Assembly (NCBI RefSeq): GCF_012273895.1
Contig: NC_052130.1
Location: forward strand, 4,588,001 to 4,652,000
Direction: 5' to 3'
Length of the DNA stretch: 64,000 nt
DNA from: Zerene cesonia
Taxonomy: Eukaryota > Arthropoda > Insecta > Lepidoptera > Pieridae
Shown here: positions 11,359-23,275 of the stretch, in pieces
How positions within the stretch are numbered: position 1 is the stretch's first letter
Layout: each line of letters opens with the position of its first letter
The notes under the pieces: generated by a model
Told to the model about the DNA's origin: nothing
The model's database searches: none
What the model saw: the letters and a program-made list of their open reading frames with translations, nothing else
Program-made: the position numbers and the translations under genes

Positions 11359-12653
11359 TTAATTCGTAAGTTGTCCAGCGTAGGCCAAGCTCTGGGCGTC
11401 GTTGACCTTCCTGCTCCAGCCCTGAGCTGGTTCATAGGAGTATCCAGGGTGTTCCTCTGTATGAGCTGGGGCGAAGGAAAGTGCGCCACCAGATGAGTGG
11501 TTGTTTTTAGATAGAAGTCTACGGATTAGGGAAATGGCGTTCACAGCGAATGCGATTTTGCCCAGGAACACTGCCTTGACGGCTACGAATGCGATGATAC
11601 CAAGGAAGAGTGGGATGAGAGCGGCCATTTTCAGTTTCAGGAGGAGGAGAATGGGGAGGAGCTGTTTGAGCTTCTTCTTGTTCTTCTTCTTGCCACGGCC
11701 TGGAAATTAAACGTAATTTCTCAGTTAAATATGTTAGTATTTGACAAGTGCCTTAGTATTTGCAATATATTTAAAAATTAAAATACAATGAACTCAATGT
11801 CTTTTTGAATTACAGGTAATAGGTTACTCTGTTTTACATTTCATGTCGCATAACAGTGCGTATTGATTATTGTTTCGAATAAGTTAAGATAATAAATATC
11901 GAATAAAGTTAACTGTAATGAAGGTATTCCTGAAACTATATTTAAGGAAGTTTTGGGTAATAAGTGTGATATGGGTAACAATGTACAATAGTAGTTCAAA
12001 TAATTTAGCTATAAAGGTATGGCTATGTTATAAGGCATATGAAATATCTTATTAATATACCTTCTTCATCCAATCCCCTGGATTCTTCAGAGCCATCTGA
12101 CAAACGCAACTGCAGTACGTGATTGTCCAAGAAATCTCCAACATTGTTGACGATCCTCTCTTCTATCTGGGATTCCCTTTCTTTGGGATCACCAGACAAT
12201 TGCTCGTAGCTCCTTGCTGATCGCACCGATCCAGTATTGACCAGGGTCAGGCCTTCGAGAAGGTTTACATCTTTAGTGATAGCTAGTTTTTCGGTCAGTT
12301 TCAGGGCCTTTTCCTGTAACAATGAAAATGTTTTAATTTATATGACTTTTCACGTACCTTGGATATCGATTACAATTAATGCCAATATATTCAAGACTGT
12401 AATCGAAGAATACACTATGGAATTTAATCTAATAATTGGTCAAAGGTATAGGCATTATAAGGCACTTATTATTTTAAATTGTGTAATCACTTCACGTTCA
12501 CAAGCACAAAACACTAGTCACCTTTAAGCACAACGATGTATCATTGTCGATACATTCCGATACTGCACCAACAATATTTTCACCGACTCCATATTCCACT
12601 GGGCTACTTCGCACCAACGCCAAAACGGCTAAACTGGCAATTATCTTCCACAT
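11359..12653 (-). CDS. Osi: Osiris family (DUF1676) protein W2, three exons
   Basis: Exons are 12522-12653, 12061-12313 and 11359-11699 (132, 253 and 341 nt), with GT..AG junctions in phases 0 and 1, giving 241 residues. This is the most compact gene of the five, with introns of 208 and 361 bp. Seen: a signal peptide at about 1-16 (MWKIIASLAVLALVRS), the two-cysteine motif C-x3-D-x3-C ending LCLK, the exon-2 segment RSARSYEQL shared with W3 and W4, LDEEGRGKKKNKKK at the second junction, the hydrophobic stretch LIPLFLGIIAF, and a C-terminal AQSLAYAGQLTN. Only 441 bp separates its stop codon from the W1 start codon, so the downstream promoter of W1 sits in that gap. Probably a secreted or membrane-associated epithelial or cuticle factor, as inferred from the family. 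Confidence 0.92.
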
Positions 12654-12709
12654 TGTTTGTATTGTGTTAAAGCACTACAGAACACTTCAAGATGCAATGT
12701 TGGAGATGT

Positions 12710-12743
12710 TATGATATCATCCCAAAATTGTCATGGAATTTAT
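12710..12743 (-). promoter_or_regulatory. Candidate core promoter of W2
   Basis: GATAAAT on the minus strand at about 12737-12743 lies 30 bases upstream of a TCAT initiator-like site (A+1 near 12712), 59 bases before the start codon. The arrangement resembles that before W1, but the motifs are weak. Confidence 0.28.
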
Positions 12744-14143
12744 CCTTTGTCCCCCCACTTAAGATTGCGTACAATGACGTATATGTGCGCACTGTTTGAC
12801 AACTTACGCTAACTGATGAGACTCCATACATAAGGATAAGTAGAAAAATAAATATTGGATAGAAAGCGAAGTGTGTTCACAACGAAATAAATACGCACTC
12901 TTATGTCGGTGTAAATGAAACGAAAGAAAAAGTGTGATTGTTTGATTTTTCGAACCTATGTACTAAACACCATAAAGTAGCTGCAAGCGGAAATATCACT
13001 TAACACGTACGTAATAGATGCCAAATTGTACGAATGTGAGAGTGTTGCATCAACAAAACTCGTAATGTAGTGTCAATTTGACATATTCTTCGCTGTATCA
13101 ATCTAACTTCTAAGCGCCTATTGTATGCTGATTATAAATTATATCTTAGACTTCTGATTGCTAAACATTAACTAACAATTCTTTGATGAGATTTTTGGTA
13201 TACTCAGCGTTCTTGAAATATTTTTTCTAATTTTTTACAAAAGAAATAATTTTAAATCTTATATAAAAATGACTAGCACACTGTTGAATAAACATGCCTA
13301 ATTTAATATGTAGCTATTTTTTTAATAACAATTTTTGGGTCACGCTAGGCTATAGTAAAACCGGTAAAGTCACTTTTATGGTTAGAAAATGACTTTCTGC
13401 GTAGTGTCACTGTCCATTTCTACGAAATTCTTCTATACGTCACGTTTATAATACATTTCTGAACCAAATTGTTCTAATATATCTTTATGTTTATTTAAAA
13501 TCATTACAAACATCATAAGGTTTCAACCTCAACATGATTAATTAATTGATTCTGTATGTAATAAAATAAATTGAAACATAAGTGACAGTAACATTTCAAA
13601 TGTATATTTAGTATATTTTATCAATATAACGAATATTGGAGTATTATATAAACTTACAAGCAATGTGTATCTGAATCACATTTACTGTCGATAGGAAACC
13701 ATAAAAATGATTTAATTGCATTCGAAATTTAAGTGTTATGTAATGAAGTGAAAGTTAATCATTTTATGAAATTCGTGTTCGTTGAAAAATTGCATTTTCC
13801 TTGAATATTACTTTTTTTTTAAATTGACGCAAAAAGTATTTAAAGAAGATGGCCTCCATTAAAAAAATAATCAATATTCATTTTGTGAATGAAATTTGTA
13901 ATCATAGTGCGATAAAATTTACATTACGCTGTCAGGTGTGGATGCGATTAACTTTCACTCTTTCCGAAATATATTTATGAGCAACCAAATTATTACCGGA
14001 ACCCTTACATACGGTCTATTATAATATATCATTCATAAATATACTGTAACTTTCAATTGATTTGAATGACAATTCATTTCATTCTATCAATATCAAATGA
14101 TGCACGGTAATACACGTTTTAACGTGCGTAGAGTAAAATCATT

Positions 14144-14480
14144 AGTGTTTTTTTTTTATGTCATTGCGGGCAACTGAGCTGGTGGTTCGCCTGATGGTAA
14201 GCGATCAACACCGCCCATGAACATTCGCAAAGGTAGTGCCTCTACGAATGTGCTGCCCGCTTTTATGGGTAAGGGAAAAGGAAAGGATTAAAGACTGGAA
14301 AGAAGGAATGGACTGGGATGGGTGAAGAAAAGGAAACGGGCCTTCGGCTCCCCCACTCACCGTACGAAACACAGTGGCATGCCACTATTTCACGCCGGTT
14401 TTCTGTGGGGGTGTGGTACTTCCCCGGTGCGAGCTGGCCCAATTCGTGCCGAAGCGTGCTCGACTACCACAATGAAATGT
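14144..14480 (+). mobile_element. Dispersed repeat family A, longest copy
   Basis: About 340 bp: a T run and atgtcattgcgggcaactga, then ggttcgcctgatggtaagcg, tgaacattcgcaaaggtagt, aaaggaaaggatt, the purine-rich tggactgggatgggtgaaga, cccccactcaccgtacgaaa, ccggttttctgtgggggtgt and ggtgcgagctggcccaattc. At least nine other pieces of the same order occur in the window. Class unknown. Apparent reading frames here belong to the repeat. Confidence 0.8.
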
Positions 14481-14854
14481 TACATTTGTGTAATAGTGAA
14501 ATATTACATGGATATTTTTACTGTAAACAATTATTATTGTCTTACTATCTATTAAGCCGTGCCCTATCTAGCAATATGGCCACCTTTTGTACGAAATATC
14601 ATTGTGCCATTATTTTGTATCAACTTTACTTCTGTTTTGTACAATAAAGTATTATAAATAAATAAATGAATAAATAAATAAATAACCGTGGCGTCAATCG
14701 CGTTGTCAATGTAAATTAGCGGCTGTGACTCCCAGAAAAACGGTCGTATATGACACCCTCCTCATTCTATACAAACAACCAAATCATATAATAAAACTAT
14801 CTTTAAAGAAGAACAAACCAATGCACTTTCGCATTTATAATATTTGTAAGAATA

Positions 14855-15080
14855 GGGTAGCCAGGTGGGGCCCATACAAATGTATTACCCGCTTGTAAAG
14901 AAAAAAGGATTGATGACATGAATACGGAAATGGTCTGAAAAGAGTAAGGATAAGGGAATTTACGAAACACTGAAGCATATGTTGCTGTTACAAGATGATC
15001 TTCTGCGGAGGTTTGGTATCGTTACTGGTGCGAGCTGGCCCAATTCGTGGCGAAACGTACTCGACTCCCACATGGAATTT
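14855..15080 (+). mobile_element. Repeat family A, decayed copy
   Basis: Has gtgcgagctggcccaattcg and the actcccacatgga end, with a decayed purine-rich middle. It lies about 400 bp from the longest copy and has the same orientation. Confidence 0.6.
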
Positions 15081-16075
15081 TCTCATTTTCCTTGTAATGC
15101 TTGTTAAAAGCTTTGAAATAACGGTAGTAGTGATACTGGCAAAAATAATACCATTTTATTTAATATTATGTCCAAGTCCATTTTGTACATATATTCAGAA
15201 TATATTTCCCCTAATTTAAGGCTTGTCATAAGTTGAACTAACTCAAAAGATCGAAAACAAAGAATAGAAATCACTTTAATATCATCAACATTAAGGTTCA
15301 GATTATCAGTATTGCCAAATGACATACATATTTCCATTCATAATTTAAATACCATACAATTATACATAAAGCTAACAGATATTTAATATTAGCATGACCT
15401 AAACGTGACTGCTAAAAATATTTACAAAACCAGCCTCATCGTTGCGAAGAATTTGCCCAAATATTATCAGATAGGTATGTCGAGAAGCAGAAATGTTAGG
15501 AATGTTGATATTATGCAAATACGATTCCTTTTTCTGTATAAATAAAATTTCTCCGTTGACCTTAAACAAGATGTCTTAGATAAAACCTTTTCACAAATTG
15601 TTTCGCACACGTATGAAAGTTTCCTTAACATGACAAATTTAACAACATTGTCTTAAAACAATTGTAGAATTCAGAATGTGCTACTTTGAATCTGTTATAG
15701 TTATAGTTATAAGAGGGTTTTGGACATTTAAGAAAATCTTGTAAGGTCGTAGCCAGAAACAACGGTCTTATTAAGCTGTCATTTGTATCGTTTGGTCAGC
15801 TTTCTGTGAACGATTGTGGATTTATTATTAGTTTATATTCATAACCAAATTTTCGACCTTATTGCTTGTAAAGTAGTTGTTACGATCATTGAGCGAATTT
15901 AATCGATATTATACGTTATCTGTGCACGATATTGAGTTTATACTCAAAACATTTATTGCATACATTTAAAAAAATACTATCCCGGAAATTAGCTAACAGT
16001 AATAAAAAGCTTCATTAAATAACTGTTCTATAAATACAACCCATTTATTCTTCTATTAACTTTTATATCGTAGGT

Positions 16076-16272
16076 ACTAGCTAATGCCCGCGGTTTCGCA
16101 CCCATTAAATTCGTAGTAGTTTAATAGATGTTCTTATACATATAAACCTTCCTCTTGAATTGAACAGATAGTTCATGGAAAAAGAAATCCGTTACGTAGT
16201 TTTAACGATTTAAGCATACATAGGGACATAGGGACAAACAGAGAAAGCGACTTTTCATACTATGTAGTGACA
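16076..16272 (-). mobile_element. Helitron-like repeat, other family
   Basis: The plus strand begins actagctaatgcccgcggtt and continues with a body containing aaaccttcctcttgaattg and a tail near gggacaaacagagaaagcg. Confidence 0.55.
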
Positions 16273-16779
16273 AAACATAACCAAAATATAATATCTTAAA
16301 ACTAGTACAATAAAGTCATAGAACATTATTTTCAGTCGAGTTCTGAGCGACCGTGATTCATTATAAAACGATTAAATAATTGATGGCATGCGACAATTGT
16401 TACATCAGTTACGTGGATGCAATGCAGCCAGTGAAAGTAGAAATATTCGCAGTTGGAAGGAGGTCGGGTGGTTTAAATGATTGATTTTCGCATGGAGCCC
16501 ATCTTTTGTCAGTAATCAGCGCGAACGTTTATTAGGTCACAGGTCCTCGTATAATAAATCTCGATAGCTGTAACATTCCAAATTAGTCAATGTTTATTAT
16601 AAAACAAGATTCGTAAACACTTATAATATGAACCAATTTTTTGGGTTAAAGCTTCTTATATAAAAACAACATTTCTGTATAGAAATAATAGATCTGATCT
16701 ATTATATCCCTAATTCTGATATGACAAATAGAGTCGTTTTGAGGAAATGGAGGGGTACCGTGTGCCTTCCTTAGGAAGT

Positions 16780-17100
16780 TTTTTTTTTATGTAATAGCAG
16801 GTAATTGAGATAGTGGTTTGCCTGATGGTAAGCAATCACCAACGCCCATCATCATCCCGGGTACGCCTCATTACTAGCGTCAAGGATACCGTGAAGATTA
16901 AGCCAGTTAGAGTCGGCATAAGCTTGCTACTACCCCGAGGTAGCAGGGTATCCATGAAGGATTTCCTCTCGTAAAAAAGGATCCCATCCCAAGCTCCATC
17001 TACATGTAAGCTTTTTTATGTAGTGGGGAAATTTTGCATAGATACCCATGGCTCCCGGGAAGAGGTCTTGGATCATGTTGGATTCCTACCGACTAAAGCC
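16780..17100 (+). repeat. Dispersed repeat related to the start of family A
   Basis: A T run, tatgtaatagcaggtaattg and gcctgatggtaagcaatcac match the family A start. A different, GC-richer body follows (ggataccgtgaagattaagc, gctactaccccgaggtagca). Confidence 0.5.
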
Positions 17101-17244
17101 CCACTGGTTGGTGCTTTTTAGAATTCGCCGACATGCAACCTGCACAATACCGACTTTTGGGGAATTCTTTGCGTCATACTTAAGTATATTCAGATTACAA
17201 TCTTGAGAAAAATAATGCGTTAAATTGCAAGCAAATAATACAGA

Positions 17245-17408
17245 CTAGCGGTCCGCCCCGGCTTCGCCCGTGACATATATAGCTTATAAGCCTTCCTCAA
17301 ATATATGAGCTATCTAACACTGAAATAATTTTTCAAATCGGACCAGTAGTTCCTGAGATTAGTTCGTTCAAACAAACAAACTCTTCAGCTTTATAACATT
17401 AGTATAGA
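17245..17408 (-). mobile_element. Helitron-like repeat, family 2
   Basis: The plus strand begins ctagcggtccgccccggctt and ends cagctttataacattagtataga, flanked by A and T. Family landmarks are atatatagctta, agtagttcctgagatt and caaacaaacaaactcttcag. It lies 38 bp from a family 1 copy. Confidence 0.82.
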
Positions 17409-17446
17409 TTACAATTTGCCGATAGACTACTCCTCTCGCGAGTTAA

Positions 17447-17640
17447 TCCTACTATTATTATAAATGCGAAAGTTTGTAAGGATGTGTTTGTTGCTCTTTC
17501 ACGCAAAAACTACTGAACCGGTTGTTATGAAATTTGGTACGTAGACAGCTGGACAACTGAAATAACATATAGGCAACTATTTATCCTGATATTCCTTCGG
17601 GATACGGACTTACGCGGGTGAAACCGCGGGGCGCAGCTAG
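17447..17640 (+). mobile_element. Helitron-like repeat, family 1 (complete copy)
   Basis: Complete copy of about 194 bp. It starts TCCTACTATTATTATAAATG, ends in the GCGGGTGAAACCGC hairpin and GCGCAGCTAG, and is flanked by A and T. It carries no protein, so it is non-autonomous. Confidence 0.88.
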
Positions 17641-20245
17641 TTTGTGATATAACGGCTAAGATAATTATCTTACGGCGACATATGCAAATGTATAGGAATA
17701 CTCTGAGTAACTATTATCACTACAAAAATATGATAAACAGTAACACTAACATAAATACACTTGCATCTGCTTGTGCTTAATCGTTACTTAACTGTTACTT
17801 GTTTGAACTTTATGAGATTTTCGTAAAATGTCATTAGTTTTAACTATCTTGGGAAGCACTTAGAAAAACATTAGGAGTGAATTATTAGTTCTCTTGTTGT
17901 ATTTATGTCATTTATTGAATTAAAAGCTATTATATGTATTTAAATTAAATCTGCTCTTAACTTATTTTTGTCAAAGTCAAATAAAAGTTCCTTAAAAATT
18001 AACTTACTACACTTTAAACTTTATTACACATATATTGTCATAAAATTTCCTACATTCTTAATTTACTTTTATCATTTACCAAGTTTATTATATAAGAAGA
18101 AAGGTACCCTAAATTATCCTATAGATATGAAAGAAAGTCGTGTTGGTTAATATTTTTATAACTCAAGAACGGATGAAACGATTCGGATGAAATTTGGTAC
18201 AGAGACAGGGAACTAGGACTGTCTATATTTTACTCCGATTAACCGGGCGGATCATACCATTTATATACTGCCAATGCCTGTTGTGATATGCAGTCTGCAA
18301 TATACTTGAAGGATTGAATTGGAACTAAATTCTTTTTTTTTTTAATTGGTGCATTTTTTGGCTTGTGGAAGAGGCCCTGGGTTACGTATGACTCCCACTG
18401 CAATAGTAGATTACCAACTGAACTCCGCTATGTTCCCTTGAACCACGCATGGCCACGTATATGTAAAAATAAATCCGTTACCCCGTCGAAGGAACGCTCT
18501 GTAGGTTGGTCCTAGAATGAGAATCCGTTCCTGTTAATTATTTATAAATTTGTACAAAATTATTAATGGAACTGAAGTGAATAACTAAAACACCTGAAGT
18601 TCAATGATATCATGATACGTAACGTCTCCACGTAACTAAGAAAGTACGCAATACTCACATCCGTATATAATTTATTGACCTACAATTGTATACAAGCCAT
18701 TATGACTCGTATCGCATGCTGATAGAGACGTGTATGCCGCGATATTTCCAATGCGTAAGGTATTCGTGTAAGGTTCATTGTAATATGCCGCAAAACGGAA
18801 CGAAAGTTCGAAGTGCCGCACCCAAGTGCGTGGCAGTCGGGTCACACTAGGTGTAAAAAATTCGACCTTTTATACGCTTTTATTAGATCCATCTGTATTT
18901 TTGTATGTTTGTATGTGACTGACTCCTTTAGACTAGATTTTGACCCACCTTAAACGGACAGAATTGATTTAAATGCACACTTATCAAGATTTAGTGACAA
19001 CGAACAACATTGGCTAGGATCGCAGAGTTAAATAATTTCCTGGCATATATACTCTGTTTTAGTATAAGAGCTAGTGACAATCAGTCATGGTCATTGTTAT
19101 AGTTCATTCTATAATATTATAGCGTGTTTTCTAGATTTTTAAGCTATATTTATTACGGTCATCTTATTTTATACAGCTTGTAAAAAGTTATTTGCTTTGC
19201 CTTATACAAGGCTGATTGTGTCAGAGAACGGTACAAGCTAGATTCTCGGTAGAGGCTAATAAAAATTATTTGGAATTTGTAACTTGGTTTGTGGAACGTT
19301 AAATATGACATCATTCATCAATTCTACTTCTGACTCTCAAAAACGCAGTCTCAATGCAACTGTTTTTTAATATCATTCAAACGTATAAAGAGTACAATAT
19401 TTTATTTTAAGGACAGTAAACGATCATGCTCCTTGCCCAATTATTTGTCATTTTAAATTGTTCAATATTAATTATATTATATAAACTATGATAATAAATG
19501 ATTTATTTTTTTCAAAGTGAGACAAGATGCTTCCAAATTTATAACACTTTTGAAATTATTTAAATTAATTATAGTTACTAAATTTTTTTCATTATATAGT
19601 TACAAAAAGCTTATATCTATTTGTAAAATTTAGTAAAACATGTATTTAAAGAACACGAAACGTTTTAGGTCTGAATTTTTTATTACTATACTATTTTCAT
19701 TACTTACTACTATCCTATGTTATATTAATAAAAATTATCATATTTATTCAATTCATTGACCAAAATATAATAACAAATCGATCCGTGTGCGCCCACGCTG
19801 CGATACCGTTACGTCAAGGTCACAGTTCTCGATGGCCAAGTGCTACTGACTCATCCCAGCTTTCTCAATGGTACCGCTTCCTATAGAGGGTGTGGCGGAG
19901 ATTTATAACCTGCATTGGGGTCGCTGCATTCCACAGGGAGTGATTTCTGACAGGTCTGACTCATATGAACTTATAGTAGCATTACTACTAAACTAATAAT
20001 ACCAGTAGAAGTAGACGAAGTGATAAAGGTAGTTGCAGCAACTACTGATCTAGAAGTGCATGTACTAGAAAAGCAGTAATACCTGAAAAGGGAAAGTGAA
20101 ATTTTAGATTCGTTAGATGATGATGAGATGTTTTATTTATAAGCTTTTTAAACAAACGAATTAAAGACAAATAAATATGTACTTCTATCAGTGGTAAGTG
20201 AAAAAGGTCGCATTAAAGGTGAATGTTAAGTTTGATTAACTGTTT

Positions 20246-20345
20246 AGAAATTACTGACTTTTTAACGGATTTTAAACGCGATCTATTCATTATATTAATA
20301 TCCCGACGTTTCGAACACTTTACAACAAGCGTGGTCACGGGAAGA
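20246..20345 (+). mobile_element. Inverted partial copy of the MITE-like element
   Basis: Reads as the reverse complement of about 20625-20721: gactttttaacggattttaa, cccgacgtttcgaacacttt and gtggtcacgggaag. With that segment it makes an inverted repeat about 100 bp long and 280 bp apart. Confidence 0.6.
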
Positions 20346-20559
20346 CTGATTAACTATTACAAATCTAGCTTCTAAGTTAAACTGATAGTACTTTAAACTA
20401 ACTTAAGTTAAAAGCTTGTTCTTGAGCTTACTTATCGGTCCAGTAATTATAACATCATATTTAAAACTGAATAATTGAAATATTTTCGATGAATTAAACT
20501 TGAAGTACCTATTATTTTATCCTTTTGAGGGATCGAATATAATATAAACATAGCATTTT

Positions 20560-20725
20560 CTTGTGTTTTATTTTACGCGAGTATTAAACATTTAAAAATT
20601 AAAGACTTTTAAACGGTTTTCAGACTTCCCGTGAACACGTTCGTTGTAAAATGTTCGAAACGTCGGGTTAATAATATAATGAAAAAACACGTTTAAAATC
20701 CGTTCAAAGTCTTTAATTTCTAAAT
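20560..20725. mobile_element. MITE-like element with terminal inverted repeats
   Basis: The left arm aaattaaagacttttaaacgg (from 20596) pairs with the right arm ccgttcaaagtctttaattt (to 20719). The preceding tttacgcgagtattaaacat also occurs before the related copy at about 31195. No coding capacity. Confidence 0.6.
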
Positions 20726-22689
20726 CTAAACAATCCATTTTCAAATTGCCGCCTTTTCGTTCTACAATGGTACGAGATTGTTCAATATGAAATATCATCT
20801 CTAATAGAGTCACGTTTAGTAATTATATGGACAACAAATAATGACCGTTAAATGTTTACTCTGGGAGCGTGTGTAAAGCCGAGTTTCTATTTGGAATACA
20901 TCCTTATTCTTCACTCTTCGATCGCTTGCATGCTACATGCGTTGTAGCATCTATATTCAAACACTTTCAAGCTTAAATTAATTAAGTTTTTAAATCGATT
21001 TTTTGCGAAATTGAAAAAAGAACGTTTGAGGTATCGATTTAAGGTCTACATTTAAAACCGATGTGAAAATATTATGAAACGTATTTTTATTAAATATTTT
21101 TAAAAATACACGTTACATACACTTGTGGATAGTTATCATTTTCCATTAATAGGCAGAAAGCTAGGCAGGTTTATGTGGGTACAAAAATAGTAAATATATA
21201 ATAATATATATTGATTGGCCAACACGGGAGGCATCAGCATTCAAATAAAAAAAGAATCATCAAAATCTCTTCACCCAGTCGAATGTTCTGATCTAACAAA
21301 CCCAAAAAACTACAGTCGTTTCTTTGTAGACGGTCAAATATCCGCAAATCGCACATAGCATATACTAAAGACTCAAACTGTATACAAAACTTTCGTTTGT
21401 ATGTCCAAGAGACATTTCTGGAAGCATTCATTGACAGTGTTAAAAATGGCAATTGCATGCGTTTTGTATGCTACAGACGATTTTGAAAGCGCACAAAATA
21501 TAGCTAAAATCAACGCAACGCATGCGCAGAACACGAGATGCAATGAAAGTTAACTAATGCATTTAGCCATAGATCTTTACCACAAAGAACAGCGAGATTT
21601 TGTTACACCACTTGTATTAGAAAGTTCTAGAAAATAAACGCAGTGTTACGTCTAAAGGAATCGCTAAAACTTTCCGCTCTTCCTCACTTCCGAGAGCCAT
21701 ACATGATAAAATTTAGGAAATGATAGGCATTCCTAATTTAAGAAGTAAACAAGCCGATCTTAAAAGTGATGAGCTTCAAGCATTTATACCCACGAATCAA
21801 AGACTTGCTAGACACTGTTGACAGTTCTGTATACTTCTCAGAACGCTAAAAACGTAAGACCCATTCATCAATATAGTAAGACAGGATCCGATCGCTTTCA
21901 GAATTATGTAACCAGAAATATTTTTCTCAAAAATGAAAGTCCAGCATACGCTTATATCATCTCGTGTATATGAATAGTAAGAGTGAAAGTGATATATACT
22001 TTGGTGTCCTATTTACGCGTGTTATGTATTCCAAAATGTGTTTTTTGTAGGTGCTATAACGATTATTTTCGTTTGTAGCCAGGAAAGCGTGTAATTATCG
22101 CTGATTATGATTTATAATTAGCCTTATTGTATTTAATTTCTTCAAATTAACGGTTATCGCAATATATTTGGTTAAATCCGCTTATGAGTACTGCGTTTGA
22201 AAAGCATTATAAATGTATGATATATAAATATAAGAAATTTATGTCCGGCATAAATACTGACTTAAAACAAATGCATTGTTCATCAATAAAAAATAAAGTT
22301 TGCGCTTATAGAATCAAGTTTAGAATTAAAAAAGAACTAGGAGCAGCACTAGGTTAAAATAAATAACGTATCGTTTCTCAGGACTTAACCGTGTATGAAA
22401 TAACAATAAAGATAATCTTAAACTGTTAGTCTCACACTTTAACATCTAATCTCTTAAATTGTATAATGATGGATAACTTTCTCTCTACGAAAGATTCTCA
22501 CAGAGATCTCTTAAACAGGTTTGTATTGTTTGATTTCTGAGTTCATGACTCGACTTAAAACGAGTACAATAGTCTATTTTCATGTGTAATACTTTTAAAC
22601 GTGATTGTTGATTGGTCTTTGTAAAGAACCAGGCTTCGAGAAAATCTATGAATTAATGGGCAAAATGAAATAAATAGTGTATTTATATC

Positions 22690-22729
22690 ATAACCTAAAA
22701 GCTATTTGTTTACTTAGCTTTTAGGTTAT
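22690..22729. repeat. 15-nt-arm perfect inverted repeat downstream of W3
   Basis: ataacctaaaagcta (22690-22704) and tagcttttaggttat (22715-22729) pair perfectly around a 10-base loop, about 550 bp beyond the W3 stop. Confidence 0.9.
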
Positions 22730-23275
22730 TATGTATCGTACATGATATACGATCTTTCATAATAAATATAATATAAGCAGAATAGGGATAGTGAAACGAA
22801 AACTTTAATTTGTACATATTTTAATTTCAATTACAATTATCATTTTAATAACTTAATCTCTCGATAACTCTGTAATAAATTATATGACTCGGTCCACTCA
22901 ATCACGCATAACTTAATAAGATATATACATAATACAAACTTATAAAAATACACATATATCTTTGGAACAAAATATTAAAACATTTGGTAAATAATAGATA
23001 TGTAAGATATAAATAGAATTCATCGAAAAATACCATTAAGATGATACAAAGCAAGATACATAACATAGACATATTTATCATTGAATATATACAAAAAGGA
23101 CATAAATATATAAAAACGATATATACTATAAACCTACATAGACTAAATAAATCAGTCAAGATTAAAGCACAATATCGAATGCATATTATAAAAATACTGT
23201 CACACTCACACAGTCACAAACGGTGGTCGAGAAATAAATAGAGATTCACACAAATAAATTAATTACGGCAATGGT

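Larger units (their letters stand above)
12654..23275. other. Spacer between W2 and W3
   Basis: About 10.6 kb without a supported gene. Repeats lie at 14.1-15.1, 16.1-17.6 and 20.2-20.7 kb. GC-richer patches at about 18300-18540 and 19790-19960 look like old repeat fragments that I cannot name. About 22900-23275 is an AT-rich probable 3' UTR of W3. Confidence 0.6.

Noticed and set aside
14318..14647. Two overlapping plus-strand frames of 77 and 109 codons
   Set aside because: They lie in repeat family A, and other copies of the repeat do not keep these frames open.
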